Origin: Sphingobacterium faecale
GTDB taxonomy: Bacteria > Bacteroidota > Bacteroidia > Sphingobacteriales > Sphingobacteriaceae
Direction: 5' to 3'
Assembly: GCF_016746095.1 (NCBI RefSeq)
Contig: NZ_JAERTY010000018.1
Location: 1 to 38,819, forward strand
DNA: 38,819 nucleotides
The position numbers and the translations under genes are program-made. Within the stretch, counting starts at the first letter, position 1; each line of letters starts with the position of its first letter. Positions 24,078-32,269 of the stretch are shown here, piece by piece. The notes under the pieces are model-generated. The model worked only from the letters and a program-made list of their open reading frames with translations, was not told where the DNA came from and made no database searches.

Positions 24078-25898
24078 ATGCCTATAATTATATACAAAAA
24101 CACTTCAGGTGCTAAGCTAAGAAACCTCTTAGCTGTTCTTTCGCTACTTTCTTTAATTGCTACTGTTTTGCCCGCTCAGGGACAGCTGTTAAAAAAACAG
24201 AACGGAGACTTTACTGAATTAGCTGACCCCACTGCAGACACCTTATCCGATTGGTCAAAGGTCCCTCATGGTCTACATGCTTCTTTTGTCTCCATAGACC
24301 GACGTTATCCCAAATCAGTCCTCCCCACTGTAACCAAAACCAGCCATACCAGCGTAATTGGTTGGAAAGGAGAAACGGTTTCTGCCCAGATCCTGTTATG
24401 GACACGAGAAAACATTGAAGATGTACAGGTCGATTTTGGCGACTTCCGCAGCGGCAAAGGCGGTATTATCTCTCAAAAGGTGGCACGCGCTCGTTTTGTG
24501 CGTTACGTAATGACCGATGAATTTGGCAAGGGATGTGGCAAGCGAAGCCTCGACGAATACCCCGCTTCTCTATCTCCGGATATGCTTGATAATTTAGATC
24601 GGTTTCAGTTAGAAAAAAACAAAGCCCGCCCAGTATGGGTCACTATCGAAATTCCTAGATCTACCGCAGCCGGCCTCTACCGGTCTCAAGTACAGATCTC
24701 CGGAAAGAAAATCAAACCGATGACGCTCGCTCTCGATCTCGAAGTCATCGATCAGACACTCCCCCCTCCTTCCGAATGGGGATTCCACCTCGACCAATGG
24801 CAACATCCTTCGGCTATCGCACGGGTAGCTCAGGTACCTGTATGGTCTGATGAACACTTTGACGCCATGACCCCTGTTATGCAGCTATTGGCTGATGCAG
24901 GGCAAAAAGTCATCACAACCACGCTAAACAAAGACCCTTGGAATATCCAAACTTTTGATCCTTATGAAGACATGATCAAATGGACAAAAGGAGAAGACGG
25001 AAAATGGACCTACGATTACACGGTATTTGACCGCTGGGTCACCTTTATGATGCAACTCGGTATCAACAAAATGATCAACTGCTACTCCATCATCCCTTGG
25101 AACAATGAGATCCACTACATGGATGCTAGTAGCGGCAAGCTTGTCAACGTAAAAGCGGATCCAGGCACCGCTATTTTCAATGAATTATGGGGAAATTTCT
25201 TTGATGATTTCAAAAAACATCTCACTAAAAAAGGCTGGCTTTCCATCACTAATATCGCTATGGACGAACGCGACCAGAAATCGATGGATGCCGCATTCCG
25301 ATTGATCGATTCCATTGCTCCGGAATTAGGAATGTCATTTGCCGACAATAAGAAGACTTACCAACGGTATCCCAAAAGCAAAGATATCAGCATCTCTTCG
25401 CTAAAGCCATTTTCGCATGATGACCTCGTCAAGAGAAGAGCGGCTGGATTGAATACGACATTTTATGTATACTGTGCGACACCTTTCCCTAACCAGTTTA
25501 CCTTCTCGGAGCCAGGCGAATCTACTTATCTGGCCTGGTATGCCTTAGCGGCTGATTTTGATGGTTTCTTGCGCTGGGCATTCAATTCTTGGGTGGAAAA
25601 GCCAATGGAAGATTCGAGATTCAGAACATGGCCTGCAGGCGACACCTACATTGTCTATCCCGATGGTCGCAGTTCTATACGTTATGAGCGGATGCTCGAA
25701 GGTATACAGGATTACGAAAAAGTACAACTGTTGAAAAAAATGCTCTCCGCCCGAGGGGACCAGACATCGCTGACCAAGTTGGCTAATGCGATACAGAAAC
25801 TCAACAACAATCAACGTACTGCTACTTGGAATGAGGATCTAAATGCAGCCAAAGACTTAGTCAATCAACTGTCAAGACAAAAGATACACAATCAGTAG
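24078..25898 (+). CDS. GH123-like glycosidase with DUF4091 domain
   Basis: This 606-aa exported enzyme has a signal peptide ending near AQGQ (residue 36), an N-terminal beta domain (~95-225), a TIM-barrel-like region (~235-500), and a DUF4091 segment at ~490-555 (GFLRWAFNSWV, then DTYIVYPDGRSSIRYERMLE). The adjacent acidic pair D396-E397 in NIAMDERDQ matches the Asp-Glu pair that acts in substrate-assisted catalysis in GH123 beta-N-acetylgalactosaminidases. I therefore expect action on a terminal beta-GalNAc or a related hexosamine, but DUF4091 proteins as a group are poorly characterised. The last 27 bp overlap the convergent sigma gene. Confidence 0.75.
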   Translation: MPIIIYKNTSGAKLRNLLAVLSLLSLIATVLPAQGQLLKKQNGDFTELADPTADTLSDWSKVPHGLHASFVSIDRRYPKSVLPTVTKTSHTSVIGWKGETVSAQILLWTRENIEDVQVDFGDFRSGKGGIISQKVARARFVRYVMTDEFGKGCGKRSLDEYPASLSPDMLDNLDRFQLEKNKARPVWVTIEIPRSTAAGLYRSQVQISGKKIKPMTLALDLEVIDQTLPPPSEWGFHLDQWQHPSAIARVAQVPVWSDEHFDAMTPVMQLLADAGQKVITTTLNKDPWNIQTFDPYEDMIKWTKGEDGKWTYDYTVFDRWVTFMMQLGINKMINCYSIIPWNNEIHYMDASSGKLVNVKADPGTAIFNELWGNFFDDFKKHLTKKGWLSITNIAMDERDQKSMDAAFRLIDSIAPELGMSFADNKKTYQRYPKSKDISISSLKPFSHDDLVKRRAAGLNTTFYVYCATPFPNQFTFSEPGESTYLAWYALAADFDGFLRWAFNSWVEKPMEDSRFRTWPAGDTYIVYPDGRSSIRYERMLEGIQDYEKVQLLKKMLSARGDQTSLTKLANAIQKLNNNQRTATWNEDLNAAKDLVNQLSRQKIHNQ

Positions 25899-26471
25899 CT
25901 TTAGAAGAATATTATGCTCTCTGGCTATGTACTCCTGAATGGAACGCATGGCCAGAGACATATGCTCTTTCACGGTATTGATTGAGATACCCAGACGCTC
26001 GGCTATCTCTTTATGAGACAGTCCTTCCTGCCGTGACATCTGGAATATACGCCTACGCTGATTGGGTAGCTGCTCTACGGCCGATTTATATATTCCCTTG
26101 TATTCTGCATCTATAAAGGTCTCCTCTACCGAATACTGGACGATTCGTTTTTCTTCTATATAAGCAAGCTCTCCCTGAATCTCTAAAAACCTCATCTGCT
26201 CTTTGAGCCTCTTATAAACCAGATTTCTTGCAATTTTGTAGAGGTAATTCTGAATGGGATAATTCGGTTTGATCCGTTCTCTCGCATTCCACAGGTTAAG
26301 AAAAGCATCGTGTACAAGATCATCGATCGCTGCCGAATCATAAATAAATTTTTTCACAAAATGATAAAGCGCTTTTGCATACGTATCATAGATTTCCAGA
26401 AACGCATTATGATCGCTATCCTTAAGCCGATTATTGATTAAAAAGAATTCCTTTGATGACATCTCAGGCAT
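25872..26471 (-). CDS. ECF RNA polymerase sigma factor (probable system 2 sigma)
   Basis: This 199-aa ECF sigma has region 2 at ~20-90 (NAFLEIYDTYAKALYHFV, IDDLVHDAFLNLWNAR) and region 4 at ~130-185 (LPNQRRRIFQMSRQEGLSHK, EIAERLGISINTVKEHMSLA). It is transcribed towards the glycosidase gene and overlaps its 3' end by 27 bp, so the two transcripts are convergent. No FecR gene follows it; the only free FecR nearby is at 14679, at the other end of system 2. I infer the two form one cell-surface signalling pair. Read-through from the SusCD operon would make RNA antisense to the sigma gene. Confidence 0.88.
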   Translation of the reverse strand: MPEMSSKEFFLINNRLKDSDHNAFLEIYDTYAKALYHFVKKFIYDSAAIDDLVHDAFLNLWNARERIKPNYPIQNYLYKIARNLVYKRLKEQMRFLEIQGELAYIEEKRIVQYSVEETFIDAEYKGIYKSAVEQLPNQRRRIFQMSRQEGLSHKEIAERLGISINTVKEHMSLAMRSIQEYIAREHNILLKLLIVYLLS

Positions 26472-26672
26472 AACAATTCTAAGCTGGAGTACGGTTAAAT
26501 AAAATAATAAAACGATTCTTTAGATTTATGTGCAGGATCCAAATACTTGACTTCATAAAAAACTAAAAAGCTGTCAATCTATCTATTGTTTTTCATGTGT
26601 CCTTCCCTTAAATTCACACGTAAATATAGAGATAAGCGCTAAACTATCCAAAGAATATCCATTAACTTATTA

Positions 26673-27797
26673 TTAACTCTTAGGGTCACCGCCCTTCTCA
26701 CCGTCTGCATTCCATTCCTTTTTCAACAGCTCCTTTGCGTTTTGCATCGCATTCTCCAAATCGTCCAGATAAACGCGTAACCGCTCCCAATATGATTTGC
26801 CGACCTCCGCTTGCCCGCCACCAAACAGATCCAGATATGGTCTATCCTCCCTGTTCTCCATCCCCCGAATCGATAAAATATTAATCAATTCGTCTATTTT
26901 GTTCTTCATTAATATAGAAGGACATAAACTCTCCAAAGCCGACAACGCATTAATAGCTAATAATGCCTTTCTCCCATCCACGAGCAGGGCATAAAACAAC
27001 TTGACACCGTCCTCTTTCTCTATGTACACCTTAGATAAAAAACGTACAGGCATATTGACAAATGAGGTCTTATCAAAGCTCACTTCTATTTCCTTAGTCA
27101 TATCTAATAATATACTCCAGGCATAAATCAGGTGCAGTGCACAGTGACCACATCCTTCACGCTGAGACTCCAAATCGGCTTGTCTTTCTGTCAGTTCCTC
27201 TTTCAACCTTTCGTTTGCACAATTCAATTCGACATTCTTTTCCTCACTCGTCGATAGCTCACTACGTAGCCCCAAAATCTCTGTTTGAAGACGTTCCGTA
27301 GCTTTGAGCAAAGCATATACAAAATAGTAGACCTGCTGTAACAAGATACAGACCATCACCAGTACAAAATCCCGCTCCATGTACCCTATCTCAAACAGAT
27401 CCATACTAAAAAGCTTCAGATAGACCCAACGTACCGTATGCAGTACGACCGTGCCGAGAACCAGACATAGCATCACGAGCTGGAATATCCATCTTCCCGT
27501 TTTGTACCGTTTCCAATACATGCTCTTGTCCAAGCTGTACACGGTCATACCGATGGCCAGTACAAGCGGTAGCATCAGTAGGATATTGAGCAAAAAAGTC
27601 ATCACATGCTGCTCCAGCGGGAGCGATCTTAATACAGGAAGAGATGTGGTATAAAATGTCACCAGGAAAGCAGAAGATACCAACATTATGCTCAACCCAC
27701 CGACATGCCCATACCAAGAACGGAAAAAAGAACTAACGAAGCGGCCAAAAGAGCCACTGCAGTCTTTGACAGAATTGAAAATAGATCGTATCATCAT
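26673..27797 (-). CDS. Four-helix membrane protein with coiled coil and possible LytTR-like tail
   Basis: The 374-aa product (start at the internal ATG 27797; the frame extends 12 codons upstream to 27833) has four hydrophobic helices in the first ~165 residues (e.g. IMLVSSAFLVTFYTTSL, FLLNILLMLPLVLAIGMTVY), then a heptad-rich coiled coil (ELSTSEEKNVELNCANERLK). The C-terminal part (LSKVYIEKEDGVKLFYALLV, DGRKALLAINALSALESL) follows the beta-strand pattern of LytTR DNA-binding domains ('yIeae...v...DGr..lv..sL..le..l') but lacks the family's conserved basic ends. It may be a degenerate membrane-bound regulator. It is divergent from the 143-aa gene and the AraC-type gene. Confidence 0.6.
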   Translation of the reverse strand: MMIRSIFNSVKDCSGSFGRFVSSFFRSWYGHVGGLSIMLVSSAFLVTFYTTSLPVLRSLPLEQHVMTFLLNILLMLPLVLAIGMTVYSLDKSMYWKRYKTGRWIFQLVMLCLVLGTVVLHTVRWVYLKLFSMDLFEIGYMERDFVLVMVCILLQQVYYFVYALLKATERLQTEILGLRSELSTSEEKNVELNCANERLKEELTERQADLESQREGCGHCALHLIYAWSILLDMTKEIEVSFDKTSFVNMPVRFLSKVYIEKEDGVKLFYALLVDGRKALLAINALSALESLCPSILMKNKIDELINILSIRGMENREDRPYLDLFGGGQAEVGKSYWERLRVYLDDLENAMQNAKELLKKEWNADGEKGGDPKS

Positions 27798-28144
27798 AGC
27801 GTTTATATTTAGGTCAACCACAAGTATATACAAAGAACTTAGAACTAAAAATGATCCTCATCACACATTTATGTGATATACCCTATAAGACCTCTTCTAC
27901 TAAAGACTATCTACTATTACAAATGAGCTTTTGCGCTTTCAGACAGAATTTTAGTTTTACCCTCGAGAAAATAAAAACAGCGATTTCAGCCCGTAAACTC
28001 TGTTTTTTTTGCCTCGGGAATTTCTCCAAACACCTCCAGAAAATATCTTTGACATTTACTTTCTTTCATTTGCCATCCCTAATACATTCGTGTCGAAGAC
28101 ATCAGGAACATGTCTATTGTAAGTATAATTTAAACCCAAAAAAA
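27798..28144. other. Divergent promoter region
   Basis: This ~350-bp stretch lies between a minus-strand membrane protein gene and a plus-strand gene, so it should hold two promoters. A frame is open on the plus strand from 27851 into the next gene, but its composition (runs of F, L, S, C) is not protein-like. I see no exact TTG / TAnnTTTG pair; TATACTTG on the minus strand near 27825 is the closest. Confidence 0.4.
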
Positions 28145-28576
28145 ATGAAAAATTACCCATTTACACAAGAAGGTCTTAATGACTTTCTGCACGATCTGTA
28201 CCGCAGCAGTATCCGGTTGCAGATCAAAGAACAGGATCGGATCCTGGAGTGTATCCAAGGTTGGATACCGTACCGATTCCATTTAAGCAGCCCGCAGCTG
28301 GATTACCTGGACTCGCTGGACGAAGGTTTTATGGATGACCTGGCACAGCAGATTGCTTATGCCATCAACCATCAGCTTCCGATCACCCTGGACAAGAAAA
28401 CCGATGCCGCTACTACTGCTCTCGCAGAGGGAGATTCGGTCAAGGTAACTGCTTACGAAGCCTGGCAAAAAGGACAGGCCAGCGCTGAAGAAAAAGCACC
28501 TGATCCAGATAGGGCTAATTTCAGCGCATCTCCGGAAGCGAAGTTGATCATACGTATATTCTACCGGTCGCCTTAA
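28145..28576 (+). CDS. Hypothetical protein (143 aa) upstream of an AraC-type regulator
   Basis: I do not recognise a named family. From ATG 28145 (preceded by an A-rich leader) the product begins NYPFTQEGLNDFLHDLYRSS and RLQIKEQDRILECIQGWIPY, helical and amphipathic, followed by an acidic stretch (LDSLDEGFMDDLAQQI) and a low-complexity, Ala- and Glu-rich C-terminus. There is no signal peptide, so it is probably cytoplasmic. It is 43 bp upstream of the AraC-family gene and shares its higher GC content, so the two are probably one transcription unit. An inverted repeat lies in the gap. Confidence 0.6.
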   Translation: MKNYPFTQEGLNDFLHDLYRSSIRLQIKEQDRILECIQGWIPYRFHLSSPQLDYLDSLDEGFMDDLAQQIAYAINHQLPITLDKKTDAATTALAEGDSVKVTAYEAWQKGQASAEEKAPDPDRANFSASPEAKLIIRIFYRSP

Positions 28577-28594
28577 GCGGACACCGATACGTAC

Positions 28595-28628
28595 TACCGC
28601 CACGGGCTATACCTTCCACGTGGCGGTA
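28595..28628. promoter_or_regulatory. Inverted repeat over the AraC-type gene start
   Basis: TACCGCCAC (28595-28603) and GTGGCGGTA (28620-28628) form a perfect 9-bp GC-rich dyad with a 16-base spacer. The right arm contains the proposed GTG start of the AraC-type gene, so in RNA the start would be paired. It could be a weak terminator, a translation control or an operator. Confidence 0.45.
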
Positions 28629-29624
28629 ATTGAACAATTAACTCCGGCAGTGATGATACGCAGCCTTGTCATACAGCCCCAGCGCTACTATCCCCATGCC
28701 CGCGAGAGCCGCGAACTACCCCGAGGTAGCAGCTACCGTATGGCCTATGGCGATCGCAAGAGCTGGTATATCGATGATAGCTGGTGCTGTATACAATGGT
28801 ACAAGAGCAAATACATCCTACCCTATTGCATCGAGGTAGAGGCCAAGGCGCCCCTATACCTACCCGTATCGATACAGCATCCCGATATACACTGGCAGTA
28901 TATGCTACAGGGTGGCTACGGTATTAACGAGGTCATGGGCCACGGGCTCCTCCTGACCGAAGGCTATCAGCATCAGATCTATGCCGCCTGTGGCGATTTT
29001 TTGAGCTATGTGCCCCTGGGACGCCACCTTATCGTTGGTTACAATATCGTAACCGACTGGCTGGACAAACATAGAGAGCCAGCAGCTGCCGAGCTGGAAG
29101 ACCTCCCCCAGATCTTACTACCGGACCAACTATACCGCAGCGAGCCAGCCCCCATCACAGCAGCTATGCTGACCGAGCTCTACTATATCCTACAACATCC
29201 TGAGATAACAGGTATCCAACAGGATACCAACATCTATGCGGCTGTGGGACGCTTGCAGAGCCTACACCAACAAGAGGAGAATCCCGATCGGGCGCCAGTC
29301 CATCCTCTAAAACAAAAAATAGAGTCTATACACAGGTATATTGACCACATCGTCGAAAAAAACGATCTCGTACCCTACATCCAACAGATTGCCGATCACT
29401 TTAGCATAACCATAAACCGTCTACAAAAAATACACAAAAAACTATACAACGAATCCCTACAGGACTATATCGGGACCAAACGGTTAGAACAGGCAGTCAA
29501 ACTGCTGGCCGAGGGGAAGACTATCAAAGAGGTGACATACCTACAGCATTACCACGATGTACCCGCCTTTAGCAATGCCTTTAAGAACAAGTACGGCGTA
29601 CCGCCCAGCCAACACCAGCCTTAA
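28620..29624 (+). CDS. AraC-family transcriptional regulator
   Basis: This 334-aa protein has a C-terminal two-helix-turn-helix AraC domain at ~250-330: VPYIQQIADHFSITINRLQK (first HTH), KLYNESLQDYIGTKRLEQAV (linker and helix), TIKEVTYLQHYHDVPAFSNA and FKNKYGVPPSQ (second HTH, the family's 'F...FK...G.tP...' end). The N-terminal ~200 residues look like a sensor domain of mostly beta character but do not resemble a standard cupin. I use GTG 28620 as start; an ATG at 28651 would lose only ~10 residues. It is the likely regulator of the MauE-DUF6520 genes downstream. Base composition is GC-richer than the flanking loci. Confidence 0.85.
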   Translation: MAVIEQLTPAVMIRSLVIQPQRYYPHARESRELPRGSSYRMAYGDRKSWYIDDSWCCIQWYKSKYILPYCIEVEAKAPLYLPVSIQHPDIHWQYMLQGGYGINEVMGHGLLLTEGYQHQIYAACGDFLSYVPLGRHLIVGYNIVTDWLDKHREPAAAELEDLPQILLPDQLYRSEPAPITAAMLTELYYILQHPEITGIQQDTNIYAAVGRLQSLHQQEENPDRAPVHPLKQKIESIHRYIDHIVEKNDLVPYIQQIADHFSITINRLQKIHKKLYNESLQDYIGTKRLEQAVKLLAEGKTIKEVTYLQHYHDVPAFSNAFKNKYGVPPSQHQP

Positions 29625-29878
29625 AACCAGGTCAAAGACTGATGGCGGATTTTTACAACTCTTAGTGCGGATTATTACAACCAACCTCCTTCATATCGTA
29701 GCTAACTTTGATTTATCAATACAACGAAGGTCGTTGTACGGAATTGAACAAAAGGGTTATGATCATTAAACAAGACATAAAAAAAATGATACCATCCACG
29801 AAAACAACCTTTGGAACGCCGAGCGGGATGCCCGGCACCAAGCAGACATAAAATAACGCTTACAAAACGATTAAAAGC
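29625..29878. other. Intergenic stretch with inverted repeat
   Basis: These 254 bp separate the AraC-type gene from the MauE-like gene. TACAACG/CGTTGTA (29720-29726, 29732-29738) with a 5-base spacer is a candidate operator. A 30-codon ORF at 29759-29851 (MIIKQDIKKMIPSTKTTFGT) is open but unsupported, and I do not annotate it. Confidence 0.4.
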
Positions 29879-30363
29879 ATGAACAAGTTAAAACGCATTA
29901 TCATCCACGCACCGCGCTACATACTAGCTTTCTTGCTGTTCTATACGGCTACCAAGAAATTCGTGAACTATGCCGCCCATCTGGCGCATATCAGAGATAT
30001 CGGGTTTGTACCCGCAGGCATAGCCGATGGCGCAGCAATAGCCAGTATAACTGTAGAAGCAGGGGTAGCCTTGCTGCTGGTACTCAACTACAGAAAGGCG
30101 CAGGTACTAGGATGGTGTATTTTGATCCCGCTCATGCTGGCCTACAGCCGCTACGTATATTTTGTACAGAATAAGGCACTATTTGTCCCCTGCTCTTGCG
30201 AGGGTATACATGGTAAAAACTAAGCTGGACCATGCACTACTGGATCAACGGCGGCATTGCTGTCCTAACTCTGGGCATGCTGTATTACCATTATCGTATG
30301 CGTAAGCACAAAAGCGATGAAGCCCTAGGAAAAGGCTCCATCGCAACAGTTCAAACAATTTAA
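29879..30363 (+). pseudogene. MauE/DoxX-family membrane protein, frameshifted
   Basis: Residues 1-114 form three to four hydrophobic helices (e.g. APRYILAFLLFYTATKKFVN, AGVALLLVLNY) and reach VPCSCEGIHGKN before a TAA. The PCSC motif fits MauE/DoxX-type proteins linked to periplasmic thiol chemistry. The next frame continues the family directly: LSWTMHYWINGGIAVLTLG, with a fourth helix and a basic tail to TAA at 30361-30363. Adding one A to the A5 run at 30215-30219 restores a single frame (GKKLSW). So this is a one-base deletion in a homopolymer, either a real inactivating change or a sequencing error; both explanations are open. Confidence 0.7.
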
Positions 30364-30373
30364 ATAATTGCGT

Positions 30374-30688
30374 ATGAAAACGCTAAAATCAATTTTATTA
30401 GGAACATTCATCGCTGTTGGCGGCGTAGCGCTAGCGATGAATGCAAAAACACAGGAGTCGATATGTAGTACTCCGCTTCATGAAGGGTATATTTACAACC
30501 GAGACGGAGCTCCTCCAGAGGATTCAAACCCAACTAACCTTCCAGAAGGAATGGAAAGTGCCGGCACGTATAATCAGCCTGGAGGTTTTACTTGTACAAC
30601 AAATGATAACGAAACCTGTCATTGGGTGTACGACTCCGCTAATTCCAAATGGATTCCTTGTGACGGTAACTACGTTGATTTACCCTAG
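30374..30688 (+). CDS. Small exported cysteine-containing protein, DUF6520-like
   Basis: The 104-aa product starts at ATG 30374 (an in-frame TTG lies 6 bp upstream) and has a signal peptide (LLGTFIAVGGVALAMNA). The mature part has five cysteines, with C-terminal spacing like the DUF6520 small exported proteins of Bacteroidota: GFTCTTNDNETCHWVYDSAN and KWIPCDGNY. Function is unknown. It follows the MauE-like gene by 10 bp and is followed by a bidirectional terminator. With MauE and TlpA nearby, a role in thiol exchange or as a substrate of it is possible, by inference only. Confidence 0.65.
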   Translation: MKTLKSILLGTFIAVGGVALAMNAKTQESICSTPLHEGYIYNRDGAPPEDSNPTNLPEGMESAGTYNQPGGFTCTTNDNETCHWVYDSANSKWIPCDGNYVDLP

Positions 30689-30723
30689 ACTGAAAAAACA
30701 GCATCAATAACAAAGTATTAACC

Positions 30724-30755
30724 AATCCTCTAGCGAAGCTACCCGCTAGAGGATT
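30724..30755. terminator. Bidirectional terminator between convergent units
   Basis: AATCCTCTAGCG (30724-30735) and CGCTAGAGGATT (30744-30755) form a perfect 12-bp stem with an 8-base loop. It lies between the plus-strand DUF6520-like gene (stop 30688) and the minus-strand TlpA gene (stop 30759), with T-rich DNA on the plus side, so it fits a shared terminator. Confidence 0.8.
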
Positions 30756-30758
30756 TAA

Positions 30759-32258
30759 TTATTTTAGAGCTGCTTCTATTCCTTCTTTCAGTCCCTCTAG
30801 AGTCCGAATGTTAAATTCACCGTTTACTAATCTATAATCTTTGCCGTACAGCAAAGGATAAGGATATGCCGTTATTTGATAATATTCTATCATAGGATGT
30901 TTATAGCCTTTATTTTCTGTATACAAATGTACGCCGCCCTTCGGCAGGAAGTCTTGTTTGTTCAGCATGCCCTTAAATACGTCGTAAGTATCTATTGATA
31001 TCGTAATAAAGACAACATTTGGATTATCCCTATACAAATCTTTTATAGGCTCTACAACATCCCGCATATAAATATGACAAGCTAAGCAGGATGCAAACCA
31101 AAAATCTATAAAAACTACTTTTCCTTTATACTCGTCGGCTACATGATAATTTTCATCAACATCGGGTAAAGAAAAGGAGTAACCTATTTCTCCCTTTAAC
31201 AATCTCTTTAATTTAGACACTTTTTCTAGACTATAGGGCTCCTTAACCAAACTCATTGCATCACTCAAGACCTCCTGATTGGGACTAAACTGAAACCAGT
31301 CTAGCAAAAAAGAAGCTATGACTCGATCTCTAACTTTTAATGGCTTAATAAAATTCTTAATGTAATAATAGCATTTTGACACATCCATTTCCCCATTATT
31401 CTGTTCTCTAAATGACGTCATTAGATATTTCAATAAGTAGTCCATATATCTAGGAGACAGTATATCATTATCATCGGTGTGTTCAAGATCAACTTTTCCT
31501 TGATCAAGATATTTTCTTACCTCAGTTCGTAATGCGGAATCAACAGCTCCTTTATTATCCCGGTAGTAGTAGGACATTTCCAATTGTCGACCGATGTTCT
31601 TACCATATTGTCCTCTCACTTGTCTTTCAAACAAATCATAAATTTCACTTTCTATAGTTGGTTTATAATTAAGGAGCACGTCCAAAGCTTCATTTTGGAG
31701 CTTATAGTGTAAATCAAATAGCTTAGTGGGATAAGATGAACTAATTGTGTACATGACTTTTTTATTATAGTCTTGCTCACTTAATAGCTTCACTTTCCAA
31801 AGTGCTTCGTATTTAGAGGCACCTCTTCCAGAGAACTTAGCATCCCAACTTTCATTTACTATCGGAATATCACCGTCATACCCACCTTCTGATGCTCTAA
31901 AGCTACCTTTTTTAGGACTTAAATAAATATGTACACTATCACCTGGTTGTAGTAAAAACTCATCCAAAATAGTAAAAAAAGGCGTTTGTCCTCTTTTTTG
32001 AAAATTTAAGCCCATGCTGACCCAATGTTGATTATTCAAACTATCTATACTAAAACTATAAACACCATTATTGTTATTTTTTTGTAAAACACGAAAGTGA
32101 TTTCTATAAGGCTCTGCAATACGTTCTTTTTGCAAATATAAAACCAAAGTATCGTCAGGTGCCAGTACTGGAGCATGCACAAATAATTGCGCATTGCCTT
32201 GGCCAAACAAGTAGACAGTCCAGCATTGAATCAGCACATATAATATGAGTATTTTCAT
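30759..32258 (-). CDS. TlpA-like thioredoxin with large N-terminal domain (CLAC motif)
   Basis: This 499-aa exported protein has a signal peptide ending near FGQ (residue 20), a long N-terminal part of ~340 residues (beta-rich near the start, then helical) and a C-terminal thioredoxin fold. The active site reads FIDFWFASCLACHIYMRDV, giving C391-L-A-C394 in place of the usual CGPC. AYPYPLLYG holds the likely cis-Pro. It is the last gene of the SusC-SusD-TlpA unit of system 3, 11 bp after SusD. The LA dipeptide between the cysteines suggests a different redox potential from the CGPC protein at 12960. Confidence 0.83.
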   Translation of the reverse strand: MKILILYVLIQCWTVYLFGQGNAQLFVHAPVLAPDDTLVLYLQKERIAEPYRNHFRVLQKNNNNGVYSFSIDSLNNQHWVSMGLNFQKRGQTPFFTILDEFLLQPGDSVHIYLSPKKGSFRASEGGYDGDIPIVNESWDAKFSGRGASKYEALWKVKLLSEQDYNKKVMYTISSSYPTKLFDLHYKLQNEALDVLLNYKPTIESEIYDLFERQVRGQYGKNIGRQLEMSYYYRDNKGAVDSALRTEVRKYLDQGKVDLEHTDDNDILSPRYMDYLLKYLMTSFREQNNGEMDVSKCYYYIKNFIKPLKVRDRVIASFLLDWFQFSPNQEVLSDAMSLVKEPYSLEKVSKLKRLLKGEIGYSFSLPDVDENYHVADEYKGKVVFIDFWFASCLACHIYMRDVVEPIKDLYRDNPNVVFITISIDTYDVFKGMLNKQDFLPKGGVHLYTENKGYKHPMIEYYQITAYPYPLLYGKDYRLVNGEFNIRTLEGLKEGIEAALK

Positions 32259-32269
32259 TATTGAACTGT

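Noticed and set aside
29759..29851. 30-codon ORF between the AraC and MauE genes
   Set aside because: Low-complexity product without signal peptide or homology that I recognise; two overlapping frames look equally open.
30215..30219. Programmed ribosomal frameshift in the MauE-like gene
   Set aside because: The A5 run lacks a canonical slippery heptamer with a downstream structure; a simple one-base deletion explains it better.
15821..30723. 15-mer AACAAAGTATTAACC at 15821-15835 and 30709-30723
   Set aside because: AT-rich, only two copies, and in different contexts (before a susC start; after a DUF6520-like gene); chance is a fair explanation.
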